From contig OZ252212.1 in NCBI GenBank assembly GCA_965248955.1, positions 496,001 to 560,000 of the forward strand: 64,000 bases of DNA. The letters are read 5' to 3'. This document shows positions 34,696-44,145 of the stretch, piece by piece (within the stretch, counting starts at the first letter, position 1; each line of letters starts with the position of its first letter). The stretch comes from DAOUJH01 sp965248955. Lineage in GTDB: Bacteria; Chloroflexota; Dehalococcoidia; Lucifugimonadales; QGNO01. Under the pieces are notes generated by a model that did not search any database, was not told the DNA's origin, and was given only the letters and a program-made list of their open reading frames with translations. The position numbers and the translations under genes are program-made.

Positions 34696-37600
34696 CTATC
34701 TCCGGTATCTCCGGCTACGTCGCACCACAACGATGAGTACAAATCCGGCGACAAACCCAATTAGTACCACCGTGATGGCCCACCAAGGGAATCCTTCGTC
34801 TCCATCGTCCGCCGTGGGTGTGGGTGAGGGCCCAGTTAATGTTGGAGTAGGTGTAGGCTCCGACGTTGGAGTAGGTGTAGGCTCCGACGTTGGAGTAGGT
34901 GTAGGCTCCGGCGTTGGAGTAGGCGTAGGCTCCGGCGTTGGTGCAGGTGTAGGCTCCGGCGTTGGAGTAGGCGTAGGCTCCGGCGTCGGGGTAGGCTTAG
35001 GCTCCGGCGTCGGGGTAGGCTTAGGCTCCGGCGTCGGGGTAGGCTTAGGCTCCGGCGTCGGAGTTGGTGTAGGCTCCGGCGTCGGTGCAGGCGTAGGCTC
35101 CGGCGTTGGTGTTGGTGTAGGCTCCGGCGTTGGTGTTGGTGTAGGCTCCGGCGTTGGTGTTGGTGTAGGCTCCGGCGTTGGTGCAGGCGTTGGCTCCGGC
35201 GTCGGGGTAGGCTCCGGCGTTGGTGTAGGCTCCAGCGTCGGAGGCGGGTCTTCTTCGGTCTCGCCTATGCCTGATTCCGACCAAAGGCTGGCTCCCTCGT
35301 CGGTGATAGCCCTCACCTGTACCTCGTAGCTGGTCTCCGGCTCAAGATCATTCAGGGTCATGGATGTGCCGACGCCGTCGTACCCGGCGTCCCGGAACTC
35401 TCCACCGGCCTCCCGGTACTGCACATCGTAGTCAGTGATTGCTGGCCCCTGGTTGTCTGGCGCCTTCCAGCTAATCGCTAGACCAGTCGGGCCGGTACTG
35501 ATTATTTCAGGAGCTTCTGGCCGTGAAGGTGGACCCACGTCTTCTATGGTGATGGTCACGTCGATGCTGGCAGCTCCACCCTTGCGGTCGCTCACCGTCA
35601 CCCGCACCGAGTATTCATCCCGGACCTCGTAGTCCAACAAGGTCTTGGTGCTGAGCTGCCCCGTGTCCTGGGTTAAATCGAAAAACGCCTGGTCTGGCCC
35701 CACCAACGAATATAGCAATGAGTCCTGGTCCGCATCGATGGCCCCCACCGGGGTCCCTACGGCTGTCCCAATGGCCGCGTCCTCCGGGACCGCTCGGTTA
35801 GTGCGGGTGCCCTCTTCAAACCTAGGAAAGGCGTTGGGTGGCGGGGTGTACACGGCACGTACAGGCATGGCCTCCATTTCTGCAGGTTCGCCGGTGCCAG
35901 CAAGGTTCACTGCGCGGACCGCGAAGTCGTACTCCCGGTTATTGGTCAAGTCCGCAATCGTGTGCGTAATCACCGGCCCGCTTGCAGCGACGTCATGCCA
36001 GTCATGGATGTCCATAACGTGGGCCGAACCAGCTCCTACCAATGCAGTGTGAGCTTCGGTGTCTACCGCTACCGAATACCCAAACCAGTCGCCCGCCTCG
36101 CCGTTCTCATGGGTCAGCTTGTTGTTCTGGCTCCATGTATTGGTCTCTGAATCCCTGGTGAAGATATAGGCCGAACCGGAATCAGTGCCGTTATCGTCGT
36201 CTTGGTAAGCTCCTACAACCACGGTATCAACGTCCACCGCCACCGAATACCCGAAGTAGTCGCCCGTCTCACCATCCTCGGCGGTTAGCTTTTCCCCAGT
36301 ATCCCACGTGCCTCCCGAATCTCTGGTAAAGACATAGGCCGCACCTGCATCCAGCAAGTACGAGGGCGCATTGGGGTCTGAATCGGGGTCAACAGGGTCA
36401 TGCCGATAAGCTCCCACCACGACGGTGGTAAGTTCCACCTCAACACCGCTAATCTCGAGGGCATCAACGTCCACCGCCACGGAATACCCAAAGTTGTCCT
36501 GCGCCGCGCCGTCGCCGGCGGTCAGCTTGGTCGTATGCGTACTGGTCGTGGCCCAGCCAGTGAGGGGCTTCACGAACACGTAGACCGAGCCCGAATCAAT
36601 GCCGTTTTCATCGTCTTCGGGCGCTCCGATCACTGCCGTATCACCGTCCAAGGTTACGGAAGTCCCAAAATAATCGTCATCCGCAGCGTCGGAGGCGGTC
36701 AGCTTGGCCGTCAAATCGTCCTTATCTTCTTCCGGATCACTGGCGCCTGTTTGTGGCAAGTCGTCCCAGTCGTCCCAGCCGCCATTGCTGTTGGGCTTTG
36801 TGAACACGTAGACCGATCCGGGATCTTCCAACTCAGTCTCGGTGTCAGTCTCCTCCCGGTCGTCTTGGTACGCCCCCACCAGCACGGTGTTACCGCTCAC
36901 TGCCACCGAATGCCCGAAGTAGTCGAGCGCCTCGCCATCAGATACGGTCAGCTTGGCCGCTTGGCTCCACACACCTGAATCCGGGTCCCTGGTGAATACA
37001 TAGACCGAGCCGGAATCGGCGCCGTTATCGTCGTCGCCGGACGCCCCGATCACGACGGTTTCGCCGTCCACCGCCACGGATATCCCGAAGTTGTCGTACG
37101 GGGCGCCGTCGGATGCGGTAAGCTTGACCCCTGCATCCCACACCACGCCACCACTCCGGGTGAAGACATAGGCGGCGCCGGAATCAACGATGCCACTAGA
37201 TTCATCGGCGTTATCCCGGTGGGCTCCCACTACTGCTATGTCGCCATCCACCGCTACGGAATACCCGAACTTGTCTTCCTGAACAACGTTCGTGGCGGCA
37301 AGCTCGGTAACCTGGAAATGCAAGACCTCGTAAGTGTCTACCAAAGAATTTGTGGGAGCCCGCCAGTTCAGCGTCACCTGCTGATTTTGTTCGGTCACGG
37401 TGAGGTTGGTCGGCGCTCCAGGTTTATCAGGCAAGGGTATCGCTTCGGCTTCGTTGGATTCGGCACTAAATTCGTCATCATCGGTACCTTCGTCCACCAG
37501 GTCCACTGCCCGGATTCGGAACTTGTAATTTACGCCGTTGGTCAGTCCGGACACCGTGTAGGCAGTCTCGTTGTTTTCGCCCGGCGCGCTGTCGGGAATG

Positions 37601-40600
37601 TCCGGCCAATCAGCGCCCCACGCGGTGAAGGTGCCGTCGGCGTTCTCTGCCAAATACTGGTACTGGTATTTGTCGATCGAAGAGTCGTCGGGGTCGTCCC
37701 ACGTCAGCGTCACGTGCCGGTGGCCGCTGGCCGCAGTGAACCCGCTCGGCTTGCTTGGCGGTATCGGGACATTATTCGTATCTACGCCCGTGGGCGTGGC
37801 AGTGGCAGTGGCAGCTGCGCCCGCTTCTCCATTGTCCACCCCATGTATTTGGAACGCATAGGATGTCCCGTTACTCAGCCCGGTAACGGTGTATCTGATG
37901 GTGGCAGCGTCACTCTCGGGGATTTGGTACCAGACGTCTTCGTCTCCAAAATCCGTCTCGGCTGTTCCCACTTTCCATCGGTATTCGTACTTATCGATCG
38001 AAGAGTCGTTGGGGTCATCCCAAATTAGCCGCACTTGAGTGTCGCCTGGGATTGCAGTCAGATTTTGCGGCTCCCCTGGTGCCACATTTGTGGGCGTGGC
38101 ACTGACTGTGTCAGAAGGGGTTTCGCCGATCACGTTCACTGCGAGGATCTGGAAGTTGTAGTCTGTGAGGTTCGTAAGCCCGGTAACAGTGTATGCAAGG
38201 TTTTTGGCATCGCTGTCGTCGATATCGGTGTCATCGATTTCGGTGAACGTGCTGCCGCCGTTGGTGCTGTACTCGTACCTCGTGATAGGGCCAATAGTGA
38301 TGGGGTCGGTGGGGACGTGCTTAGTCCAGCTCAACGTCACCTGGCCGTCGCCCGCCGCTGCGCTCAGGAAGGGCGCGGCCGGCACCCCAAGAGGAGTGAC
38401 GCTGGCGCCGTCCGAGGCAGGGCCATAGCCGCTTTTGTTCAGTGCCCGGATTTGGAAGTTGTACTCCGTTCCATTGCTCAAGTCGGTGTCGGTTCCGTCG
38501 GGCTCCTTGGTTACTGTGAGGGAAATGGTTGCATCGTCGCTGCCGCCTATGTCCACCCAATTCGGGATGCCGAGCACGTGGACCGAACCGGCATTGATGC
38601 CGTTTGCGTTATCGTCACTGTACGCCCCGACGAGTGCGAGATCACCGCGTTGAGCATGCAGGTCCACTGCCACTGACCATCCGAACCTATCGTTGCCCCC
38701 GACGGCGGGGGCGGTTAGCTTGAGGGTCTCAAAGGTGCTGGCCCACCCAAGGGCAGGCTTTTCGAAAACATAACCCGAACCGGAGTTGCGCCCGTTGTCG
38801 TCGTCTTGCCACGACCCAACTACGACGGTATCCCCGTCCACTGCCACGGACACTCCGAAGTTATCCCTGGCTGCGGCGTCGGAGGCGGTGAGTTTGGCCT
38901 TCTCGCCCCACACACCCGATTCCCTGGTGAAGACATAGGCGGCGCCGGAACCGGCGCCGGTAATGGGGTCGCTGTGCTGACTTGCTCCGATCACCGCAGT
39001 GTCGCCGTCCAGCGCTACGGAAAACCCGAAGTAGCCGCTCGGCTGGCGGTCGGAGGCGGTCAGCTTGGCAGTCTCATTTCCGTCGGTCCAGCCTCCGGGA
39101 GGCTTGTCAAAGACGTAGGCCGAACCGCTTCCTAACTCACCGAAGACCGTGTCGTCCCCGTACGCCCCTACCAATACAGTGTCGCCGTCCACCGCTAACG
39201 AGTACCCGAGATAGGCGAGCTGCAAGCTTGTGGAGGCGGTCAGCTTGGCCGCTTGGCTCCACACATCGTTGGTCTCGGTGAACACATAGGCCGCACCAGC
39301 ACTCAGATAGCCGCCAACGTCAGCGAGGCGAGACCCAACCACCAGTGTGTTACCGTCCAAGTCTACGGAACCTCCGAATAAAGCGCCGGACTGAGGGTCC
39401 GACGGGGTCAGCTGGACTGCGTCATCCAGGCCGTCCCAATCGCCCCAACCGCCGCTTGGCTTGGTTAATACGTAGGCCGCACCGGAATTCTTCAGGTCTA
39501 CACCTCCGTCGAACGCGTGGGCTCCAACCACAACGGTGTTTCCGTCGACCGCAACCGACCACCCGAACTGGTCGCCCTCATTTTCGCCGTCGAGCTTGAC
39601 CGCCTGGCTCCACACACCGGTTTGAGAATTCCTGGTGAATATATAGGCCGAACCCCTCTTACTATTTGCCCGGTCCGCCCCGACTACAGCCGTGTCGCCG
39701 TCGATCGCTACGGAAGTCCCGAAATGGGCGCCGGCCGCGCCGTCAGATGCGGTGAGAAAGTTTTCCGGGATCACCTTCGATATCTGGTACTTGTCTATGG
39801 TCGAATCATCGGGGTCTTGCCAGCTCAGCGTCACTTTCTTGTCATCAGCCACCGCGGTCAGGCCGGCCGGCTTGGCTGGCTTCGGAGCCCTGGGAGTGGC
39901 GCTGGCGCTGTTCGAGGCCGGGCCGGCGCCGGTTTCGTTTACGGCGCGGATCTGGAATGAATACCCTGTGTAGTTGGTCAAGTCGGTGACGGTGGATGCA
40001 GTGGTGTCCGAGTTACTTCCGCCGTCGAAGTCCGAGAAATTCGCGCCCCCTTCGGTGCTGTACTGGTACTTCGTGATTGTGGCGTTGCCGGGATCAGCCC
40101 AGGAGAGCGCAACCTTGCCGTCACCCGGCGCAGCCGACAGATTCGTCGGGGCGACCGGCAACATCACGACATACACGGTGGATGCTGCGCCATTGCCCAA
40201 ACTGTTCACGGCGCGCAGCGCCAAGGTGTGCGTGACGCCGTTGGTCAAGCCGGTTACGGTGTATGCGATGGTGTCTTCATCGCTGTCGTATACCAGGTCC
40301 GAGGAGTCGGAGGCGACGCTCGTATAGTTCGCGCCGCCGTCGCTGCTGACGTCGTAACTGTCGATTGTGTCGTTGCCGGGATCGTCCCAGGTAAGCGCAA
40401 CCTGGCCGTCTCCCGGCTTGGCCGACAGGTTGGCTGGGGCGTGTGGTACCGCCTTGGGCGTAGCTTCGAGCCTGTTAGAGGCGGGGCCATGTCCGCTGTC
40501 GTTCACCGCTCGGAGTTGGAAGGTGTACACCACGTCGTTGGTCAGGCCTGTCACCATGTAGGAGGTCGCGTTGGCTTCGCCGGACGCGCTGCTGGAAATG

Positions 40601-43600
40601 TCAGCCCAGGACGGGATGCCCATAATATGGGCTGCCCCTTTATTATTGTCGTCCCCGTATGCGCCAACCACGACGGTACTACCGTCCACCGCTACGGACC
40701 ACCCGAACAAGTCGTCCCCCACGCCAGCGTGGTCGATGATTTGGGCTGTCTCCGTAGTGGTGTCCCAGCCGGCGGCGGGTTTGGTGAAGACGTATGCTGA
40801 ACCGGACTCGTCCCCCTTGTCGTCGTCCTTGTGCGCCCCAATCACGACGGTGTCGCCGTACACCGCCACGGAATTGCCGAATTCGTCGTCTTTCGCCCCA
40901 TCTGAGGCGGTAAGCATGGCCGTCTCAGTACCGGTGGCCCACGCGTTGCCAGGCTTGGTGAAAACGTAGGCCGCCCCGGAATTGGTCACGGTACCGCTTT
41001 GGTCGTGTTTGTTCGCACCGACTACGACGGTGTCACCGTCTATCGCCACGGAGATACCGAAGTCATCTCCCGCCTCGCCTTCGTCGGCGGTGAGTGTGGC
41101 CGTCAAAGTGGCCTTGCCATCGGCATCCAGGGCGTCCCAGTCTTGCCAATCTATCGAGCCGTCGTCGTTGGCGTCGGACGATGGCTTGGTGATTGCGTAG
41201 GCCGAATCGGCCTTGTGGGCCCCGACGACGATGGTGTCGCCGGACACCGCCACGGAATTACCGTAGTAACCGCCTGCCGCAGCGTCAGGGGCGGTCAGCT
41301 TGACCGCAGTATTAGTCGAGGTCCAACCGCCGTTAGCGGGCTTGGTGAAGACGTAGGCCGAACCGGATTCAGCGCCGTCGTCGTCGTCCTGGTGCGCCCC
41401 AATCACGACGGTGTCGTCGTACACCGCGACGGAATACGCGAATTGGTCGTCCTCCGCGGCATCGTCGGCGGTGAGCTTTGCCGCCTGGGTCCACGATCCG
41501 GCCGAATCCCTGATAAAAACGTAAGCCGCACCGGTGCCGGTGACCTGGCCTTCGCCCGCCACACCCTTATCGGCTCCGGGAGCCCCGACCACGGCGGTGT
41601 CGCCATCCAACGCTACGGACCGCCCGAACTCGTCGCCATTATTCCCGTCCAAGGCCGTCAGCGTGGCCTGGATCCACTCCCCGGATTCCGAATTTTTGGT
41701 GAATACGTAAGCAGCACCCGGGCGATTGTTGAAGTCAGCGTCATAAGCCTGCAACGCCCCAACCAACGCGGTGTCACCGTCTGCCGCCACGGCCATCCCG
41801 AAGAAGTCGCCATCCCTGCCGACGACTCCGGCGGTAAGCTTTCTCGGCGTAATCTGCAACAGTTGGTACTTGGTTATGGTGGAATCGTCGGGGTCGTCCC
41901 AGCCCAACTCCACTTGGGAGTTGTACTCGATCCCGGTGAGTCCGGTGGGCTTGGCCGGCAGTGTCAAGGCGGTCACGGTGGATGCCTCGCCGTTACCGGT
42001 AGGGTTCACCGCACGCAGCGCTAACGTGTATGTGACTCCGTTGTCCAGTCCGGTTATGGTGTATGAGGTGGTGGACGCGCTGCTGCCACCGTCGAAGTCC
42101 GAGAAATTCGCGCCCCCGTCGGTGCTGTACTGGTACTTCGTGATTGTGGCGTTGCCCGGATCGTCCCAGGAAAGGGCGACCTCGCCATCGCCCGGCGTGG
42201 CTGAGAGGTTAACGGGGGCAGCTGGTAAGGGCACGGGCGTGGCGGTGTCAGTGGCTGCCCCTCCAAAACCGGACGGGTTCACCGCGCGGACCGCAAACGT
42301 GTATGTGATGTTGTTGGTCAGGCCGGTTACCTCGTGGTACCTGTTCCCGGCGTCGTCGTCGGGGATTTTGGCCCACCCCGATGTCCCGATAACGTAGGCA
42401 GAACCGGTATCGAGGACATCGTTGCCGGTGTCGTCGTCGTCATCATTGGCGTCGTTCCTGGGCGCAGCCACCAATGCAGTGTCACCGTCCAGCGCCAGCG
42501 CGATTCCGAACCGGTCGCCCGTCGCGGCGTTGGAGGCGGTGAGCTTGACCGTGCCAGTAGTGTCGGTCCAGCCGTTCGTGGGCTTGATGAATACGTAGAT
42601 CGAACCGGAATCCGAGCCGTCGTCGTCGTTCTGGTGAGCCCCGACCACGATGGTGTCGCCGTCCACTGCAACGGACCGACCGAACTGGTCGCTATGGGCG
42701 CCGTCTGACGCGGTGAGCTTGGCTGTCTCGGTGCCTCCACTGTTGGCCCAACCGGTGTTGGGTTCCGTGAATACGTAGGTCGAACCGGTGCCGACCTCAG
42801 TGCCGCCGACCGTGTTCCGGTCTCCGGACGCGCCAACGACTATTGTGCCGGTGTCGGTGTCCACTGCTACGGAACGACCGAAATTGTCGTTGGCGTCCCT
42901 GTCGGACGCCCTGAGCTGCACGGTTTCAGTCGTCGTGGCCCAGGCGGCGCCCCCAGACTTGACGAACACGTAGACCAAACCGGAATCGGTGAGGCTGTTG
43001 CCGTCCTTACCGTACGCCCCGACTGCGATGGTATCGTCGTCCACCGCTACGGAGATCCCGAACTCGTCGCCCGTCGCGGCGTCGGTGGCGGTAAGATCGG
43101 CCGCCTGGCTCCACACACCGGAGTTCTTGGTGAAGACGTATGCCGATCCGGCTGCGGGCGCACCGACCACGATGGTGCTGTCACCGTACAACGCCACGGA
43201 GGCTCCGAACAGGTCGTCCGCCGCGCCGCCTGTAGCGGTGAGCTTGGCCACAGTTGTGGTGGCGGTCCAGTCGTCATCTGCCAGCTTGGTGAACACGTAG
43301 ATTGCGCCCGTTTTGCTGACGTTCCCACGGGCCCCAACCACCACGGTATCGCCGTCCACCGCCACGGAGATTCCGAACTCGTCACCATCCGCGCCATCGG
43401 AGGCGGTCAGCTTGGCCTGCTGGCTCCACGCACCGTTGGAATCCTTGGTGTAGACGTAGGCCGCGCCGGGCCTGCTAACGTCCAGACTGGTGTCGGGATC
43501 CGTATAGGTGGGCTGGAAGGCGCCGACCACGGCCGTATTGCCGTCCACCGCCACCGAAACTCCGAACCTGTCGTTCTTCGCGCCATCGTCGGCGGTCAGC

Positions 43601-43977
43601 CCGCTCTCCTCAGCGAGCTGCATTAGCTGGTACTCGGTTATGGTCGTATTCCCGGGGTCATCCCAGCTAAGTTCGACCCGCTGGTCACGCGGCATAGCCG
43701 TGAACCCCGTCGGGGCGGTCGGCATCATCACCACGCTCTGGGTGGATGCCGTGCCATTGCCGGTACTGTTGACTGCGCGCACGGCCAAGTTGTACGTCGC
43801 GCCGTTGGGCAGGCCGGTAACGTATGTGATGGTGTCTTCTACGCTGTCGTATGCCAGGTCCGAAGAGTTGATGGGAACGCTCGTGTAGTTCGTACCGCCG
43901 TCGGTACTGATGTCATAACTGGTGATGTAGTCGTCTTGCGGGTCGTCCCAGGAAAGCACAACCTGGCCGTCACCCAC
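34696..43977 (-). CDS. Giant FN3/FG-GAP surface protein, C-terminal part of a frameshifted gene
   Basis: A 3093-aa open frame, the 3' three-quarters of a surface-protein gene whose 5' part is 44133-46745. Its GTG 'start' falls inside an FN3 domain, so it is not a true start. FN3 domains alternate with FN3 domains split by large inserts at about residues 114-536, 704-1124, 1394-1806 and 2216-2659. Each insert contains seven FG-GAP units such as DEFGISVAVDGDTVVVGA, with Asp-rich loops fitting calcium. Seven units mean a seven-bladed propeller. After the fourth insert come a cadherin-like domain (about 2709-2815), one more FN3, about 135 residues of PTPEPTP stalk, a membrane helix (WWAITVVLIGFVAGFVLIVV) and a RRSRRYRR tail. 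Integrin-like adhesion is an inference; no enzyme domain is seen. Confidence 0.85.
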   Translation of the reverse strand: MGDGQVVLSWDDPQDDYITSYDISTDGGTNYTSVPINSSDLAYDSVEDTITYVTGLPNGATYNLAVRAVNSTGNGTASTQSVVMMPTAPTGFTAMPRDQRVELSWDDPGNTTITEYQLMQLAEESGLTADDGAKNDRFGVSVAVDGNTAVVGAFQPTYTDPDTSLDVSRPGAAYVYTKDSNGAWSQQAKLTASDGADGDEFGISVAVDGDTVVVGARGNVSKTGAIYVFTKLADDDWTATTTVAKLTATGGAADDLFGASVALYGDSTIVVGAPAAGSAYVFTKNSGVWSQAADLTATDAATGDEFGISVAVDDDTIAVGAYGKDGNSLTDSGLVYVFVKSGGAAWATTTETVQLRASDRDANDNFGRSVAVDTDTGTIVVGASGDRNTVGGTEVGTGSTYVFTEPNTGWANSGGTETAKLTASDGAHSDQFGRSVAVDGDTIVVGAHQNDDDGSDSGSIYVFIKPTNGWTDTTGTVKLTASNAATGDRFGIALALDGDTALVAAPRNDANDDDDDTGNDVLDTGSAYVIGTSGWAKIPDDDAGNRYHEVTGLTNNITYTFAVRAVNPSGFGGAATDTATPVPLPAAPVNLSATPGDGEVALSWDDPGNATITKYQYSTDGGANFSDFDGGSSASTTSYTITGLDNGVTYTLALRAVNPTGNGEASTVTALTLPAKPTGLTGIEYNSQVELGWDDPDDSTITKYQLLQITPRKLTAGVVGRDGDFFGMAVAADGDTALVGALQAYDADFNNRPGAAYVFTKNSESGEWIQATLTALDGNNGDEFGRSVALDGDTAVVGAPGADKGVAGEGQVTGTGAAYVFIRDSAGSWTQAAKLTADDAAEDDQFAYSVAVYDDTVVIGAHQDDDDGAESGSAYVFTKPANGGWTSTNTAVKLTAPDAAAGGYYGNSVAVSGDTIVVGAHKADSAYAITKPSSDANDDGSIDWQDWDALDADGKATLTATLTADEGEAGDDFGISVAIDGDTVVVGANKHDQSGTVTNSGAAYVFTKPGNAWATGTETAMLTASDGAKDDEFGNSVAVYGDTVVIGAHKDDDKGDESGSAYVFTKPAAGWDTTTETAQIIDHAGVGDDLFGWSVAVDGSTVVVGAYGDDNNKGAAHIMGIPSWADISSSASGEANATSYMVTGLTNDVVYTFQLRAVNDSGHGPASNRLEATPKAVPHAPANLSAKPGDGQVALTWDDPGNDTIDSYDVSSDGGANYTSVASDSSDLVYDSDEDTIAYTVTGLTNGVTHTLALRAVNSLGNGAASTVYVVMLPVAPTNLSAAPGDGKVALSWADPGNATITKYQYSTEGGANFSDFDGGSNSDTTASTVTDLTNYTGYSFQIRAVNETGAGPASNSASATPRAPKPAKPAGLTAVADDKKVTLSWQDPDDSTIDKYQISKVIPENFLTASDGAAGAHFGTSVAIDGDTAVVGADRANSKRGSAYIFTRNSQTGVWSQAVKLDGENEGDQFGWSVAVDGNTVVVGAHAFDGGVDLKNSGAAYVLTKPSGGWGDWDGLDDAVQLTPSDPQSGALFGGSVDLDGNTLVVGSRLADVGGYLSAGAAYVFTETNDVWSQAAKLTASTSLQLAYLGYSLAVDGDTVLVGAYGDDTVFGELGSGSAYVFDKPPGGWTDGNETAKLTASDRQPSGYFGFSVALDGDTAVIGASQHSDPITGAGSGAAYVFTRESGVWGEKAKLTASDAAARDNFGVSVAVDGDTVVVGSWQDDDNGRNSGSGYVFEKPALGWASTFETLKLTAPAVGGNDRFGWSVAVDLHAQRGDLALVGAYSDDNANGINAGSVHVLGIPNWVDIGGSDDATISLTVTKEPDGTDTDLSNGTEYNFQIRALNKSGYGPASDGASVTPLGVPAAPFLSAAAGDGQVTLSWTKHVPTDPITIGPITRYEYSTNGGSTFTEIDDTDIDDSDAKNLAYTVTGLTNLTDYNFQILAVNVIGETPSDTVSATPTNVAPGEPQNLTAIPGDTQVRLIWDDPNDSSIDKYEYRWKVGTAETDFGDEDVWYQIPESDAATIRYTVTGLSNGTSYAFQIHGVDNGEAGAAATATATPTGVDTNNVPIPPSKPSGFTAASGHRHVTLTWDDPDDSSIDKYQYQYLAENADGTFTAWGADWPDIPDSAPGENNETAYTVSGLTNGVNYKFRIRAVDLVDEGTDDDEFSAESNEAEAIPLPDKPGAPTNLTVTEQNQQVTLNWRAPTNSLVDTYEVLHFQVTELAATNVVQEDKFGYSVAVDGDIAVVGAHRDNADESSGIVDSGAAYVFTRSGGVVWDAGVKLTASDGAPYDNFGISVAVDGETVVIGASGDDDNGADSGSVYVFTRDPDSGVWSQAAKLTVSDGEALDYFGHSVAVSGNTVLVGAYQDDREETDTETELEDPGSVYVFTKPNSNGGWDDWDDLPQTGASDPEEDKDDLTAKLTASDAADDDYFGTSVTLDGDTAVIGAPEDDENGIDSGSVYVFVKPLTGWATTSTHTTKLTAGDGAAQDNFGYSVAVDVDALEISGVEVELTTVVVGAYRHDPVDPDSDPNAPSYLLDAGAAYVFTRDSGGTWDTGEKLTAEDGETGDYFGYSVAVDVDTVVVGAYQDDDNGTDSGSAYIFTRDSETNTWSQNNKLTHENGEAGDWFGYSVAVDTEAHTALVGAGSAHVMDIHDWHDVAASGPVITHTIADLTNNREYDFAVRAVNLAGTGEPAEMEAMPVRAVYTPPPNAFPRFEEGTRTNRAVPEDAAIGTAVGTPVGAIDADQDSLLYSLVGPDQAFFDLTQDTGQLSTKTLLDYEVRDEYSVRVTVSDRKGGAASIDVTITIEDVGPPSRPEAPEIISTGPTGLAISWKAPDNQGPAITDYDVQYREAGGEFRDAGYDGVGTSMTLNDLEPETSYEVQVRAITDEGASLWSESGIGETEEDPPPTLEPTPTPEPTPTPEPTPAPTPEPTPTPTPEPTPTPTPEPTPTPTPEPTPAPTPEPTPTPTPEPKPTPTPEPKPTPTPEPKPTPTPEPTPTPTPEPTPAPTPEPTPTPTPEPTPTPTSEPTPTPTSEPTPTPTLTGPSPTPTADDGDEGFPWWAITVVLIGFVAGFVLIVVVRRSRRYRR
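34830..35245 (-). repeat. Pro-Thr-Glu stalk encoded by short tandem repeats
   Basis: About 415 bases of tandem 18- and 24-base units, each coding for EPTPTP or EPTPAPTP variants. Adjacent units are often identical, for example GGTGTAGGCTCCGGCGTT and its relatives on the plus strand. Such DNA changes copy number readily by slippage. In the protein it forms an extended stalk just outside the membrane anchor. Confidence 0.9.
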
Positions 43978-44145
43978 CGTGGCCTCGAGATTGGCCGGGG
44001 CGGCCGGGAGGTCGAGTACTTGATTGATACTGATTTTTAGCAGATTCGATTGGTAGGCCCAACCTGTTAATGACGAATCGGCTTGGTGGCGGTAGTTCGT
44101 TCATGGACCAATTGGCGGCCGCGCCGGCATCCTCATTGCGTGGAT
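43978..44145 (-). other. Double-frameshift junction inside a choice-of-anchor domain
   Basis: The upstream frame ends LRTTASTQ-stop at 44133. One base over, the sequence continues as NEDAGAAANWSMNE, the expected next part of the domain. One further base over, from about 44096, it continues as YRHQADSSLTGWAYQSNLLK and then ISINQ, running without a stop into the downstream giant frame. Two extra bases (near 44138 and 44096) therefore separate two halves of one gene. The coherence of all three pieces makes a single ancestral gene nearly certain. Confidence 0.85.

Noticed and set aside
34830..35245. Regular short repeats that at first sight suggest a CRISPR or minisatellite array
   Set aside because: Units are contiguous without spacers and stay in frame as a PTPEPTP stalk of the giant protein.
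43975..43977. GTG as the start of an independent 3093-aa gene
   Set aside because: It falls inside an FN3 domain, has no ribosome-binding site and no signal peptide follows. The sequence upstream continues the same domains across a frameshift.
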